Shown in pieces: positions 36,021-47,870 of a stretch of 64,000 bases of DNA. The notes beneath the pieces were generated by a model that saw only the letters and a list, made by a program, of their open reading frames with translations, made no database searches and was not told where the DNA came from. Position numbers and translations under genes: made by a program. How positions within the stretch are numbered: the stretch's first letter is position 1; the number at the start of each line of letters is the position of its first letter. The stretch covers positions 62,773,516-62,837,515 of the forward strand of contig JAOANR010000004.1 of NCBI GenBank assembly GCA_030278955.1, given 5' to 3'. The DNA comes from Hygrophila difformis. Taxonomy: Eukaryota > Streptophyta > Magnoliopsida > Lamiales > Acanthaceae.

Positions 36021-39005
36021 TTTTTTGCGTAACAGCCAGAGCAGGCTAGATAAAGACATTACAAAAGGGAAAAATAAAAAATAAAAAGGAAAAAACATAG
36101 AGAGCATGGCAACATGCTAACTAGCCCTTGGGAACCAAGTACCCGTCGCATCTGCCGTCAAAAGAGGACGTACGCCATTTGGAGGAAAGGCCCATGTCGT
36201 GAAAAATAGCTCATCTTGCACCCCTCGTTTAGCTAGGTAGTCAGCCACAGTGTTTCCTTCTCTCAAGATATGTCGAAATTGGCACACCTGTAGAGATCTC
36301 CTTATTTCCCCAATTCTGGCCAAGTATGCAGCTAGCCAATGTGACTGAGAATTGCCACCCTTTATGAGCCGTATAGCCTGTTCAGAGTCACTAAAACAAC
36401 AAATCTCTCTAACACCATTTTGCACTACTAACTCCAGCCCATACATAATTCCAGCTACCTCTGCATGGATCACTGATGTATCTCCCAAGCACCCCGAAAC
36501 ACCTCCCATCCAGCTACCATCCATCCGCCTTAGCACAGCCCCGAATCCCGCCTTATTGCTATCATCTTGTCGAGACCCATCGCAATGCAGACACACTCCA
36601 GACCAATCCCCCATATTCCACTTCACTAACCGCATCGGGGGAGATAAGGTAGAGGGTTTCACCTGCACAACATCTAACATTGCACGGGCATGCAAGACTT
36701 TTCGAATAGTGGTCAAATGTGATGTATTGGTACCTCGAAAGATTCGTGCACACCTTTCCTTCCAGATTTGCCACACACCAGCCAAGAAGATGTTGCCGAA
36801 GTGGCTAAACATACCCCCCAACCAACGACGAATGTGTGGCCGATCTATAGTATCCAAGTCATTCGGTAGCGAGACACCAAGCGTCCTCCACACCGGGCTC
36901 GTCCAGGAACAATATAATAAACAGTGTGTCCAATCCTCCTCATGGACTCCACAAATCTGACATAAAGGAGATGAGGCCATACCTCTACGAAACCGTAGGG
37001 AATTACTCGGAAGTGCCTCCCAAGCAAGCAACCAGAGAAGGAAGCAAAGGCGTTCTGGCAAGTTGGAGGACCATAGCCACCTCCATTGACCTCCCTCATC
37101 CGAGTTTCCTACAAGGAAAGCGTAACCAGATGAAACAGTATAGATACCATCCAAGGTCCCCTTCCACACCCATCGATCTTCCTGGGATTGATGAAGAACC
37201 GGTGGCGAAAGTACCTGTATTTCCTGTTGAATGTCCTGGGGGATGTTAGTGAGTACAGCACTGAAGTCCCAGACATTACTCCTCACCACGTCCTTCACTT
37301 GCAAGGTCAGGTCCGAAGGTGCAATCATGGGAATATACGGCCCCAATAGCTTGCCCTTAAACCACGGTGAAAACTATATGGAGGAAGATCCACTTCCCAA
37401 TTTAAATGAGAAGCCTTCCAACAGCTGCAAGGCAGCTTTACAGAGGCTTCTCCAAACCGGCGATCCTCCCTTGCGAAGAAGAGTGAAGTGCCCAGTGTCG
37501 CTGCAATACTTATCACGGAGAAGGACGCACCATAATTTTTCCTTGCCCATGAAGAGATCATGAGCCAATTTTCCCAATAGAGTCGTGTTAATCAATCTAG
37601 CTTTCCGAAAACCAAGGCCACCACACTGTTTCGGTTTAGCAATGCGATCCCATCCAACCAAGTTGATACCCCGCCCTGTCCGATCCTTCCACACAAAATT
37701 TCGTATCCTCTGGTCAATCTTATCACACAGCGAACTTGGCAGCCATGTCAATTGCATGTAGTATGTTGGAATGGCAGCCAAGACATGGCGTGCTAAAGTA
37801 GCCCGGCCAGATTTATTCAACAACCGCATAGCCCATGATGTGATCCTCTTATCCATATGTTCAAGAATGAAATTGTAATCAGCAGCTCCCATACGACCAA
37901 TGTGAAGAGGAAAGCCTAGGTACTCCCCAGATTATTGGTGAACGGAATAGCAATGACATCCGAAAACCATCTACGCTCTGGCTCAGTAACACAAGGAGGA
38001 GCATAGGCACGAGACTTGGCAACGTTAACTTTCAAACCCGCAGCATCTGCAAAGACCTCCAAAGTATGTGAGAGACACTGTATGCTAGCCACATCCATCA
38101 TAGTGCAGAGGATCAGGTCATCTGCGAACATCAAATGTGAAATCCCTCTCCCACCAATGGAGAGATAAATCGGCCGCCACACACCCTGCGTAACCTGTTG
38201 ATCAATGGAGGCAGAAAGCCTCTCCATGACGATATTAAATAGATACGGTGAGAGGGGGTCTCCCTGACGAAGACCCCTGTGAGGACAGAAACCATCCAGC
38301 GGAGCCCCATTCCATAGAACGGAGAATTCAGGCGAGGTAACACACGCCATGATGATGCTACACAGCTGAGGCGGCACTGACATCTGATTGAGACACTCAT
38401 GCAAGAAAGGCCATCGTACACAATCATAGGCCTTTGCTAGATCCACCTTAAGTATCACTGCCTTGGTTCTAGAATTGGATCTGGATAGAGAAAAGAGCAA
38501 TTCTTGAAGGATAATCGAGTTATCGAGTGTCCCTCTCCCAGGAAGAAATGCAGACTGAAGAGGCGAAATGTACCTTTCCAACACCGGCCGCAAACGATTC
38601 ACAATAACTTTAGAGATGAACTTGTAAGCTACTGAACAGAGAGTAATTGGTCGAAACTCTCTTACAGTACACGGAATGGCCACTTTAGGTATCAAACAAA
38701 TAAATGCTTTAGTCAATGCCGGGGGTATCACACCAGATTCATATGCCTGTTGCACCATTTCAATGACATCCTTTCCGACCATCAACCAGTATTTCTTATA
38801 GAAATCAGCAGAAAAACCATCTGGGCCCGGTGCCGCAAGAGGCGTAAATTGATTTAATGCCGTGACCACCTCAATGGGTTGTACAGGCCCCGACTCCAAT
38901 TCACCATCAAGCACTGATAGGGGCCTGAGAGGAGCTATGGAGCCAACATCATCAACTAGCCGGTTATCCTCAAATAGCTTCACATAAAAGTCCCGAACTG
39001 ATAGG
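36021..39005 (-). mobile_element. 5'-truncated LINE (plant L1-type non-LTR retrotransposon)
   Basis: A 14-bp target duplication GTAGTAAATTAATT (36007-36020 and 39006-39019) bounds the insertion. On the minus strand it begins within the reverse transcriptase region (LSVRDFYVKLFEDN) and ends in a short A run. ORF1 and the endonuclease are absent, the usual result of incomplete target-primed reverse transcription. The coding remnant is described separately. It is related to, but distinct from, the LINE tail in the Mutator-like array: both end with FFTTWAFPP, but the flanking residues differ. Confidence 0.95.
36117..39005 (-). pseudogene. LINE ORF2 remnant: reverse transcriptase, zf-RVT, RNase H
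   Basis: On the minus strand the first frame (to 37916) holds the reverse transcriptase: PGPDGFSADFYKKYW, FRPITLCSVAYKFISKV, KVDLAKAYDCVRW, LRQGDPLSPYLFN and the catalytic FADD. A one-base deletion near 37910 shifts the frame. The next segment has RITSWAMRLLNKSGR and the conserved CGGLGFRKA. It ends at a TAG at 37374-37376 that appears to replace a Trp codon. The last segment (to 36117) has a zf-RVT zinc motif (CQICGVHEEDWTHCLLYC) and an RNase H domain (HCDGSRQDD, AEVAGIMYGLELV, SDSEQAI, REGNTVADYLAKRG). The protein is clearly ORF2-like and dead. Confidence 0.95.
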
Positions 39006-39019
39006 GTAGTAAATTAATT

Positions 39020-40208
39020 AAATGCAGTAATGTTTTTTTTTTTTTTTTTTTTTATGTCCCTCCTCAAGAACCTCCACAACAAGGGAGGAAAAAAGATTTA
39101 AAAGGAAAACAAGAAGAAAATCAATCCTTGTAATGGTCATGGAGTAATCACAGAGTGTGGTGACTGGTGGGTGAAAATGTTTGGATGGATACACCACCAT
39201 TATTTTTATTACTACTTATTATTGACATTGTTAATGATGAGCTGAGATGGGAGTAGGGACCACCAAAAACATTATACTCCTACTATACTACTACTATTAA
39301 TGAGGTTGCATTGCAGCATTGCAGTGATAGAAATAAATTAAAGTGAGTGGTTGCAGAATAAGTGCAGGCAGCGCAGCCAGCCTGGGAGAGCTTTAAAATT
39401 CTCTGCAACCTCGCAAAAGCTAATTATAAGTGGTTACAAAACTACTCCAAGTACTCAGCATTTCCCGCCATGCAAAATTGCAAATGGTATATCAATCATC
39501 TATTTCAGTACATCATCGCCATTCATCTCATCTCTCGCAGAGTACTTGTACTTACTGTGTAGGTGATGGGAATGTGAATGAATGTGATTGGGGGAGGGCG
39601 TTGCCGTTGAAGAGTCAGTCAGTCAGTCAGTCATGCGTCCAACAAAACCACAAATACTATGAATAATACTCCAGTAATAAACTGGACAGCAACAGACAAC
39701 ACAGCAAGGCATCATGGTGTGTTTCACCACCTCCACCTCAGCCAGCTGAGGCCACATCACACCTTTTATTTATTCAAACACCTTCTCCACATTCCATTTC
39801 CAGGGAAACCAGCAGCCACCCAAACATATTACTAATCCCCAATTTTCATGTCAATGCAGCACATGTGCACCATGCATTTCCAATGTGCTTTGTTCTCACA
39901 CAACACACACAAATCAAGTACAACTGCAAAGCAAGAGCAACCCAATTCCTTCTTTATGATGATAGTAAAACACCCATTTGTGCTGTGCTTCGGGTCGAAC
40001 AATTTTAGTATATCCCTCACTTTCAAAGTCATTTGATGCATAGGGAAAATCAAACAGATTACAGAGCTCAGCGAATCGTGCACATCTATTATTGTCTGCA
40101 AACTCAATAGTTACAACTCTTTAGGCTGAAGCATCAAATGCTAATATGAAAAAAATAATGCTCCTCGTTAATTTATTTAGATAAAACAAAAGAAAATGCA
40201 CTGTTCTC
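39020..40208. other. 3' flank of the ATP synthase e-like gene
   Basis: No other gene is seen. A T21 run lies near 39032-39053. The last 200-300 bp before 40209 probably holds the 3' UTR of the minus-strand gene. Frames at 39351-39666 overlap each other in all three phases and look like chance. Confidence 0.5.
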
Positions 40209-43200
40209 CTAATGGTGTCCTTTAGCTTCGTCCTTCTTATGAGGTTTGGCCTGAAACTGGTAAAATCATAAATAAAATAAAATAAAATAAAAACTAAAAA
40301 ATACATAAGCCTTCACTCCTCCTAAGGCTAACATAACATAAGAATCACGATATAATAGCAAACACTTCCTTTTAAGATTACAATCGCAGCCACATTGCAG
40401 AAAGTAATACAGATAAAAGTTCACAATGTTTTAAGAAGGAAGTCAAGGAACTACAATTCCCATTCTTACCCAATGAATTTGAGTACAATTTATGCTACTC
40501 ATCTAAAGGATAAAAAAGATCCAAAAAAAATATACTGAATTGTTGAGATGAATAGAATTATCTGCCAGAAACTAGTCAACTTCATTAGTCTCGGGAGCAG
40601 GACTTCCTTTATGCACCCACCAATTAAGCTCATCACAAACAAGAATACATACTCAAGATATTGGATATCAGCATATCACAAACATGAACCTTGACCTACT
40701 ACCCCCCCATCCCTTAGACCCAAAAAAAAAAAAGGAAAAAAAAGCAGAGGGTGTGAGATGTGATGTAATTGTGAAGAAATATGGAAAAGACGCAAGACTT
40801 TAATTGTATTACTGTAGTACTTAGCGCGCGCACAATGGCGAAAAGGCCATATAGAGACATAGTGCGCCATAAGAAATTATAGCAGACTAAAAAAATAAAA
40901 ATTAATATAAATGAAACATATGCAAATAAATGTAGCAATAATAAATCACACACACTCTCCCAGTCAATATGTCAAGTTTGACTTAATGTTTGACTTGAAC
41001 GAAGAGTTCAATGAAGTGATGAATTTGTTTATCAGTTAATATTTCAAAATGTGTATAAGTAAAAAAAAAAAAAAAAATACATAAAATATACTCCCTCCAT
41101 CCCATTAGTAGTCTCAAAACTTTTAGACACGCAATCCAATGCATTTGTTTAACAGTTAATATTTTAAAATATGTAGAAGTAAAAATTCAATAAAATATAT
41201 ATTCTGAAACTATGAAAAAAACGAATCCAGCAAGATCCCACTGTATTTTTTCTTATATAGTTGCAACAAAAAGTTAAGTCAAACTCATATGTGTAAAAAG
41301 TCAAAATGAGACAATACAAGTGGGACGGAGGGAGTATATATATCAAAACTATGCAATTAGACAAATCTAACAAGACCCAACTCAACGCATTGAATGTGGG
41401 GAGAAAAGAGTAATATTTAAAGTTACCCACCACACCCACATAAAGTCGTAAGTCTAATTCAAGGTTCACCACAAGCTTTATTTAAATGTTCAGAGTGATG
41501 AATGGCAGGTCGGACACGGTGGTGTGCAATACTTGTGAAGCAACGTGCTATGCCGCAATGCATGGTGCAGCAGCTGCACCATGGTTGCCGTGCACATACA
41601 TATGTAGGCCAATCATTTATGAGGTCCGATCTGCTGCGTAACCCCTACACATCAACAGATCAACAAACTTTGCCAAACATCTCAATTCATTTCACAGCTG
41701 CATCCTTAATTAAAACTACCACAAATAGGCAAATGTACATTGGAACAAGGACAACTGGTCAGAACACAATTAATTCCTGCTTGACTCTCATCTAGGGGAA
41801 CAACGATGATCCCAAACTGTACCATAAACATTGCTACATTGGTTGCTAGTTCGTTCCTAGTTCATATGCGTAGCATGAACAAATTTTTTATTTATTAAAG
41901 AAGACAGAGATTCATCAACCCCTGATTCGTTCATTTGTTCATGAATATGCATCGTTCATAAACATAAAACATGAATCATTTATATATAGTAAAGATGAAC
42001 TTGTATATACATACATGCAATATATATTATTATAGCTTATATCCAATAGTATATGCCCCAAAGTCAACATCTCCATGCAAAACGACAAAATTACCCATGC
42101 CCTAAACTCAAACATGTTGATAGCTAAACTACCCTTAGTAAAGGAAATGTCCAAAATACCACACCCCAAATGTATTTAAAAAAATGCCTTACATTTTATT
42201 TGTTTAGTTTATTTTCTTTTCTTTCTTTTCTTTCTTGTTCATCATCATCATCCCTTAATATGCCATTTTAAAAAATGTCATACATTATTTCTTTTATTTC
42301 TTATTTTAAAAGTGTTACATTATTATTATTAAAACTCCATATCTTCATAATAGCATATATTCCTGAATTCCTTAATATGACAACAATATATAGAAAAGAA
42401 AAATTCAAAACAAATGTAGCAAAGATCTTTATTCTCTATTTTTAACCCTTGCTCGTTCTTAACATTTCCCTAAACTAAATTATTAATAAAATAGCTTGCT
42501 CATCTCTGCGTGCGTCGAACGCGCTGGGAAGACTAGTATATATATACATGTGATACATTTACCTTGTAGAAAACATTTTATACTCCCTCTATCCTAGTTA
42601 ATTTGTTATGTTTGACTTGGGCATGCAATTCAATATACAGTTAATATCTCATAATGTATAAAATTAAAAATTATATAAAATATATATTCTAAAACTATGA
42701 AATTAGACAAATCTAACAAGACCAACTTGATTACTTTTTAAATCATGTACTTGTAAAAAATTATGTAAATGTTGAACAATGCCCAATGTTAAAAAGTCAA
42801 ACAAGACACATTGAATGGGACGGTGGAGTATTATTTTTTTAAAAAATTCATTACTTATATTCCTGTATAAAAATTTGAGTCCACACACACCCATCTAAAA
42901 CTTCCTTCACTCTTTCCAATACAAAATTTATTTCAAAAATGAATAATAAATCATATTTTATGGTTTTAAGCCTATGCTTTTCAAATACTATAATTATCGA
43001 GCTTTATTTATTTATTTATTTATTTTCACTTGTTCATTTATATTTATGAAATACACATATGCATAATTTGTTTGACTATATTCAAATAGTATTTGTTTAT
43101 CATATCCATGAACTGCTTCAAACTAATTGAATGAACAAATAAATGGTACAATGAACGAATAAGCAATACATGGACATAATTTTAAAATTTTACACATAAC

Positions 43201-44113
43201 CACATTGTACACAAACAACCATTTCGCTCGTGAACCTTGAGGATTCTGTGTGTGTTCTCATGTTCGTGTAATCGTGTCCATTTACAACCCTACTCCTAAT
43301 CCTATCTAACCTTCCAACACCAAAAAAAGAAATTAGAAATGAAATCTTATGTAAGATTCCATATCTTATATAATTCTAACAAGTCAATCTTCAATTCTTG
43401 GTCAATGAGATTCCCATCAATTCAGATTAATATTTATTTAGGTGCCATATAATTTCCCACTGATAAACTTCACTCAACATGGACAACATGTTGAATGAGT
43501 TACTCACTCTGTCCCGGCCAAAGTGTTACACATCGCGTGGGCACAACAATAGCACTTGAGGTAGGTGGGATTAACTTTTAAGTAGTGGGAATGAGAGAAA
43601 ATGCGGTGGTCTAATTATATGCTTTATGGAAATGTAACAATTTGGGCGTAGAAATTTGAATGGGAGTACATTTAACAAATGGCCTAATCCATATCAACTA
43701 TAAAATCATTCCTAAAATGCCAGATTCAAAAACAACACCAAAACATGGGGGAGGTTTCATTCATAATGGGCATCAACAAACGTCCAGGTTAATCAAAGCT
43801 CGGCATATATTTTGAAAGCTTATGATATAGTACTAATTTACTCCCTGCGATCTACAATATATGAAAACCAAATTCTAAAACAGGAATACCTTAAGAATCT
43901 TAAGTTTTACGCTCCCGTACATAAGCCCAAACGAAAAGGCCGAAACCCTAGCAACCTGCACACAAAATCAAGAGTCAAACAAATACCCAACAACCGCACA
44001 AGATAGAGCAAATATACACGCGAACATACTGCTAAAATAGATTGGAAAATTGGAATTAAAGTTACCAACGCGAGCGTGCTGGTGCCGGAGTATAGTCCCG
44101 GTGGCGGCGCCAT
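40209..44113 (-). CDS. Mitochondrial ATP synthase subunit e-like protein, three exons
   Basis: Exons on the minus strand are 44113-44066, 43955-43890 and 40250-40209, joined by GT..AG introns of 110 and 3639 bp. All junctions are in phase 0. The product is 51 residues: MAPPPGLYSGTSTLAL, then VARVSAFSFGLMYGSVKLK, then a basic tail AKPHKKDEAKGHH. The GxxxG motif at residues 26-30 (GLMYG) lies in the single predicted membrane segment, as in subunit e, where it supports Fo dimer contacts in the inner membrane. The N-terminus matches the plant subunit e family as I remember it. Three MITEs and a Helitron-like end enlarge intron 2. The gene is head to head with the PIN1 gene. No single frame here exceeds the exon sizes, so ORF scans miss it. 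Confidence 0.88.
40953..41440. mobile_element. Older MITE interrupted by 41091-41334
   Basis: The left part has GTCAAGTTTGACTTAATG and ATCAGTTAATATTTC. The right part has CAATTAGACAAATCTAACAA and GACCCAACTC. Both are internal segments of the CTCCCTCC MITE family. The inverted ends are eroded, so the outer limits are approximate. Confidence 0.55.
41091..41334. mobile_element. MITE nested in an older MITE (intron 2 of the subunit e gene)
   Basis: It starts CTCCCTCCATCCCATTAGTA, ends TACAAGTGGGACGGAGGGAG, and is flanked by TA. The sequence either side (about 40953-41088 and 41337-41400) is another MITE of the same superfamily: the interrupted interior would read on through AAAATATATA..CAAAACTATG, as in the MITE at 42583. 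Confidence 0.8.
42508..42536 (+). mobile_element. Possible Helitron 3' end
   Basis: A stem GCGTG/CGCGC with a 7-base loop (42508-42524) is followed by GGGAAGACTAG and then T. A small GC hairpin about 10 bases before a CTAG end inserted next to T is the Helitron pattern. I could not place a matching TC 5' end. Confidence 0.35.
42583..42828. mobile_element. Stowaway-like MITE in intron 2
   Basis: It starts CTCCCTCTATCCTAGTTAAT and ends TGAATGGGACGGTGGAG, with TA borders. The interior TAGACAAATCTAACAAGACC is shared with the other long MITEs. Confidence 0.8.
43503..43666. mobile_element. Short Stowaway-like MITE in intron 2
   Basis: It starts CTCACTCTGTCCCGGCCAAA and ends with a partly matching ATTTGAATGGGAG, with TA borders and about 164 bp. 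Its interior (AGTGTTACACATCGCGTGGG) is a different family from the long MITEs. Confidence 0.6.
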
Positions 44114-44526
44114 TGATGAGAAGTCGTGTAAAACTCGAGATGTATGGCAGGCAAATAATTCACCCTCAACTCTCAAGGCGTTTTTGCCTTTCTTTAGTAG
44201 CGAGCAGTACATAAGAACTACTGTACATATACTACGATTACGGTATTACCAGACTATATTGGCCCAGTGCTAGCGATACAGCCCAGATCTTTATTGGGCC
44301 TATTAGGCCTGGACCATTTTAGTAATGAGGCCCGGATTATGTGTTTTATGTGGAAAAAGGCAAAGGAAAACGAAGGTGAGGGCAAAGGGCTAGAGTCCTT
44401 TATTTGTCCTACTTTTCAGTTCTTCTTCCGCTACAGACTACTCTCTCACTACAGTCTACTGTACAGATCCGCCGCGTCCGTCTTCTCTCGACTCTCGATC
44501 TTTTACCCAGAAACAGATTCTAGAAA
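44114..44526. promoter_or_regulatory. Bidirectional promoter between the subunit e and PIN1 genes
   Basis: A 413-bp spacer separates two divergent start codons. It contains several TGGGCC/GGCCCA-type motifs (44260-44332: GGCCCAG, GCCCAG, TTGGGCC, AGGCCT, AGGCCCGG). These are the site II elements bound by TCP factors in many plant mitochondrial, ribosomal and housekeeping promoters. No strong TATA box is seen on either side, which fits constitutive expression. The activity itself is inferred. Confidence 0.65.
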
Positions 44527-46436
44527 ATGTCATCGAGCGATCAGGTAAGGGCGTCTCACATACTGATTAAGCACGAAGGATCCAGGCGGAAGTCTTCATG
44601 GAGGGATCCCGAGGGCCGCCGCATCTGCGCCACCACTAGGGATGAAGCTGTCGCGCAGCTCAAAACCATCCGAGATGACATCCTTTCTGGAAAAGCTAAA
44701 TTTGAAGATGTAGCATCTCGGCTTTCTGATTGCAGCTCAGCCAAGCGCGGCGGCGATCTTGGTACGAAAATTGAATATATTTCGATGGGTCTTTTTTGGT
44801 CAATCTTTAACGTCTGTGCACTTGATGCTTGTTGTCGAGCATCGACTTTACCTGATTGTGCCGCCCGCCACTTTATTCCTTGCTAGAATACTTTTCTATC
44901 TTAGGGTTGATATTTTTGCTTGCTATATGCCCCCTCCTATGGGTAAGCAATTAATGGCAAAGAAGAATTAAGTATTAATGCCCTTACACCTCTTGTTGCA
45001 GAAATAAATACAGTATTTGCGAACTGCTTGTAGATACAAATAAGACTCTCTTGGATTCAATAAGAGTTCTGGATTACAGTTGTTGATTTTACTTTCAAAA
45101 TTCAATTAACTACGACTAGGGACATTGTTCAAACACAATTGCAAAATTTGATAGGATATTCCATCAAGATGCAACTTATCAAACATTTGGAGTTGCGGAT
45201 AATAGCTAGCAGTAGTTAAATTGTGCCATACATGATAACTACTTTGATTGTAGCATTAATTCGTGTTGGTTTTGGTTTCATTGCACCTTATCTATCGAAA
45301 CATCTAGTTTTTCATTTTTTTTACAAGTTGGCTAACTCTGAGACTTACAATAATTGGGGATAATGAGGATTATGACGAGGAATCAGCCTTGATATTTCTT
45401 TTGCTTTTTCATCTAGACCATACTCTTTTTGATAATACCAATAGTAGTTGTTTCTCGAGTTATAATTTATTTTGTGGATTTACTGGCTTCAATACTAATA
45501 TATACTTCCTCCGTTCCTTAATATTTGCCACGGACCCACATTTCACGCAATCCGATACACATTTTTAATCTTTAATAAATCAAATTCTATACAAGTAAAA
45601 ATTATAAAAATTTGATATTCCGAATCTATGCGATTAGACGAATCCAACAAGATCCCACTTGACTATATTTTATCTTGTATAATTGTGTTAAAAAGTCGAA
45701 TCAAAGTTACACATTGAACAATGACAAAGCTCCCAACGTGTCAAATATTAAGGAACGGAGGAAGGATGTAGTTTGGCTGATATGGAGTTCAGAGGTAGTT
45801 GATTGATATCTACTGCTTCAACATCAAGCTGCTTTTCTTTATTCCAGTTTTAATGACCAACCGCTGGCATTGGGAATTTCAGTATTGAGTATTCTATGCC
45901 ATGTTTAAATTCTTGTACTGCTCTTTTGGCCTTCTATTCTTGTGTAAAGGTTTTTATTCCATGAAAATTGCTTTGGTTCATAGGAAGTGCCATGGCTACA
46001 GTCATGAGGAATAATGGTTTTCTGGTTTTAAACGTTTAATATTACTTGATTTAAGAATCTGTGGGAAGTGGATCAACTTCTTGATCTCATTAGTATCTGC
46101 ATTTGTCATGCCGTGATCAAATCATCTAGATTTTATGTTAATCCCTCGGCATGAGAAGGAATTGAATTAGTGGAAAGTTTGTCTCAACTTTGACTGCAAG
46201 AAGCGTGTGGCGTCCTGCTGCCAAACATTGACTCTGATAATGTAAAATTTTCAATGTTTACTGTTGTCCATTTTATATGATTTTGAACCTTGTCACGTTT
46301 CATTATTTTAGGTCCCTTTGGCCGTGGTCAGATGCAGAAACCATTTGAAAATGTTACTTTCAGCTTGAAGGTTGGTGAAGTTAGTGACATTGTCGACACA
46401 GAAAGCGGTGCTCACATAATACTGAGAACTGGCTGA
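44527..46436 (+). CDS. PIN1: PIN1-type parvulin peptidyl-prolyl cis-trans isomerase, two exons
   Basis: Exons 44527-44761 and 46312-46436 join at GT..AG (the donor is GGTACG, the acceptor TTTTAGGT) and encode 119 residues, the exact length of known plant Pin1. It isomerises phospho-Ser/Thr-Pro bonds, in Arabidopsis affecting flowering regulators. There is no WW domain, as is usual in plants. Visible features are RASHILIKH with His11, the phosphate-binding basic loop SRRK (19-22), catalytic Cys69 in [14 protein letters not shown], Met86 and Phe90 of the substrate pocket, and His113 in SGAHII. The 1550-bp intron splits the Gly79 codon and holds a MITE. An ORF read through the donor would give a false 119-codon protein with a non-homologous end. 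Confidence 0.97.
45505..45765. mobile_element. Stowaway-like MITE in the PIN1 intron
   Basis: It starts TTCCTCCGTTCCTTAATATT and ends AATATTAAGGAACGGAGGAA, a near-perfect inverted repeat with a TA border at the left. The interior (CACGGACCCACATTTCACGC) marks the family also seen at 51883-52140. Confidence 0.85.
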
Positions 46437-47870
46437 TGATGCAACCTGAGATGAAGAAAGGAAACAGCATTCCTGCATCAAACAAAAGACTGTGTGTGTT
46501 CTTATACTCTTTGATTTCGTGTGTCCCCTTTACATTCTATCTCCCGTAACGCATGTCTGTCTGTTTTGCTGGACAGTAGCGCATATCCCTTGCACAATGG
46601 TAAATAAGTTCCAACCTGTTGGGCCAGGATTATCAATCATTAAATCTAATTGTGGTTTGTTTCAAATATTTAGTTTGTTACCTTGTGTGTGCTTTATACC
46701 TTGCTTGGTAACTGTGACTACTATTATCTTTGCCTTATGGGGATTAGTCCCTTCCTTGTTTCCTTTATCCTGGTGCAAGGAGCCAAGGATGATAGATAAT
46801 TCCGTGTTGCCCATGTGAGAATTTAGGGCTGTAAGCCTGTAAATGTGATTAGGAAAAGGTTAAACTACTATTATTCCATAAAGACAAAACTTGGCTTAAA
46901 ATTAGGGCTCCTTTTTGGTTTGTGATATTCATTGAAGGAAATTTGAAGTTGGAAGTCAAAGACGGCAGCTAACTCCTTTATCATCGTTCGTTGAGTGAGC
47001 CCACAAATCTTTAGCGGAATCTTTATTAAAATTAATACTCCACTACTTAGATATATACTATAGCTGTTTATATTCAATATAGATTTTTGTAGTAGAGTAT
47101 AAAAGAAAAGAATTTCGTGTTGGCCATGTAGGAATTAGTTCCTTGTTGTTTTATTGGTGTTGCATTTGGGTGTATGCTACATAAGTGAATAATACTTATA
47201 TCATTGTGTCGATTGTTTAGTGGTTTGTAGGAAGTAGATTCCTTTGCTTTCTGGATTCGATTTCCTCACATAGCAAAAAGAAAGACAAAATAATGTGTGT
47301 GAAGACTGAAAAGCGACTTATTTTAGGCTAGTAGGAGTATTATTTTTGGAAAACTTATTTACTGAAGATTCCTCGGTTGCGTATCTAACCTTTTTTTTTT
47401 TTTAATATTGACACTTATATATCGGCAAAGGTGTGTGAGAGCTCAAGCCACACAATTTACCAAGGAGGATAAAGGGGAGGGATAGGGGGACGGGTGACAA
47501 TCAAACCTCAACCTATGGTTGGAAAGTATAGAACATGATCACTGAGTCAAGTTCCATTCTCGAAAAAATTATACAACAATTTTTAAAAGTTCTAAAATTT
47601 ATACCTCAACCCAAATAATCTTTTCCAAAATATCATTTTCACCCTTTACCTTTATTCTTTATTATTTTTAACACAAAAATTCTTATTTCATTAAATTTAT
47701 AATCTTTTTTTAATGGATTTTAACAAATAATTGGCCTAAAATGCTTGTGTAAATAAACTTATAATTCTAATTATTCAAAATGTAAATTTCTAAATATGTT
47801 AAATCTTTTAAGAAAATTTAATTATTTAAATATTTATATTTATATAAGCAATATTCGGGAATGATAATAT
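46437..47870. other. 3' region of PIN1 and AT-rich spacer
   Basis: The first 400 bp probably hold the PIN1 3' UTR. Beyond that the DNA is AT-rich, with no gene. Frames at 46492 and 46871 lack family motifs. Confidence 0.55.

Noticed and set aside
43907..44212. 101-codon minus-strand frame upstream of PIN1
   Set aside because: It starts before the true ATG of the subunit e gene and reads through its first intron and out of phase into exon 2. The spliced model explains it better.
44527..44886. 119-codon unspliced reading of PIN1 exon 1
   Set aside because: It coincidentally has the right length, but after residue 79 it is intron. The conserved C-terminus is encoded by exon 2 at 46312.
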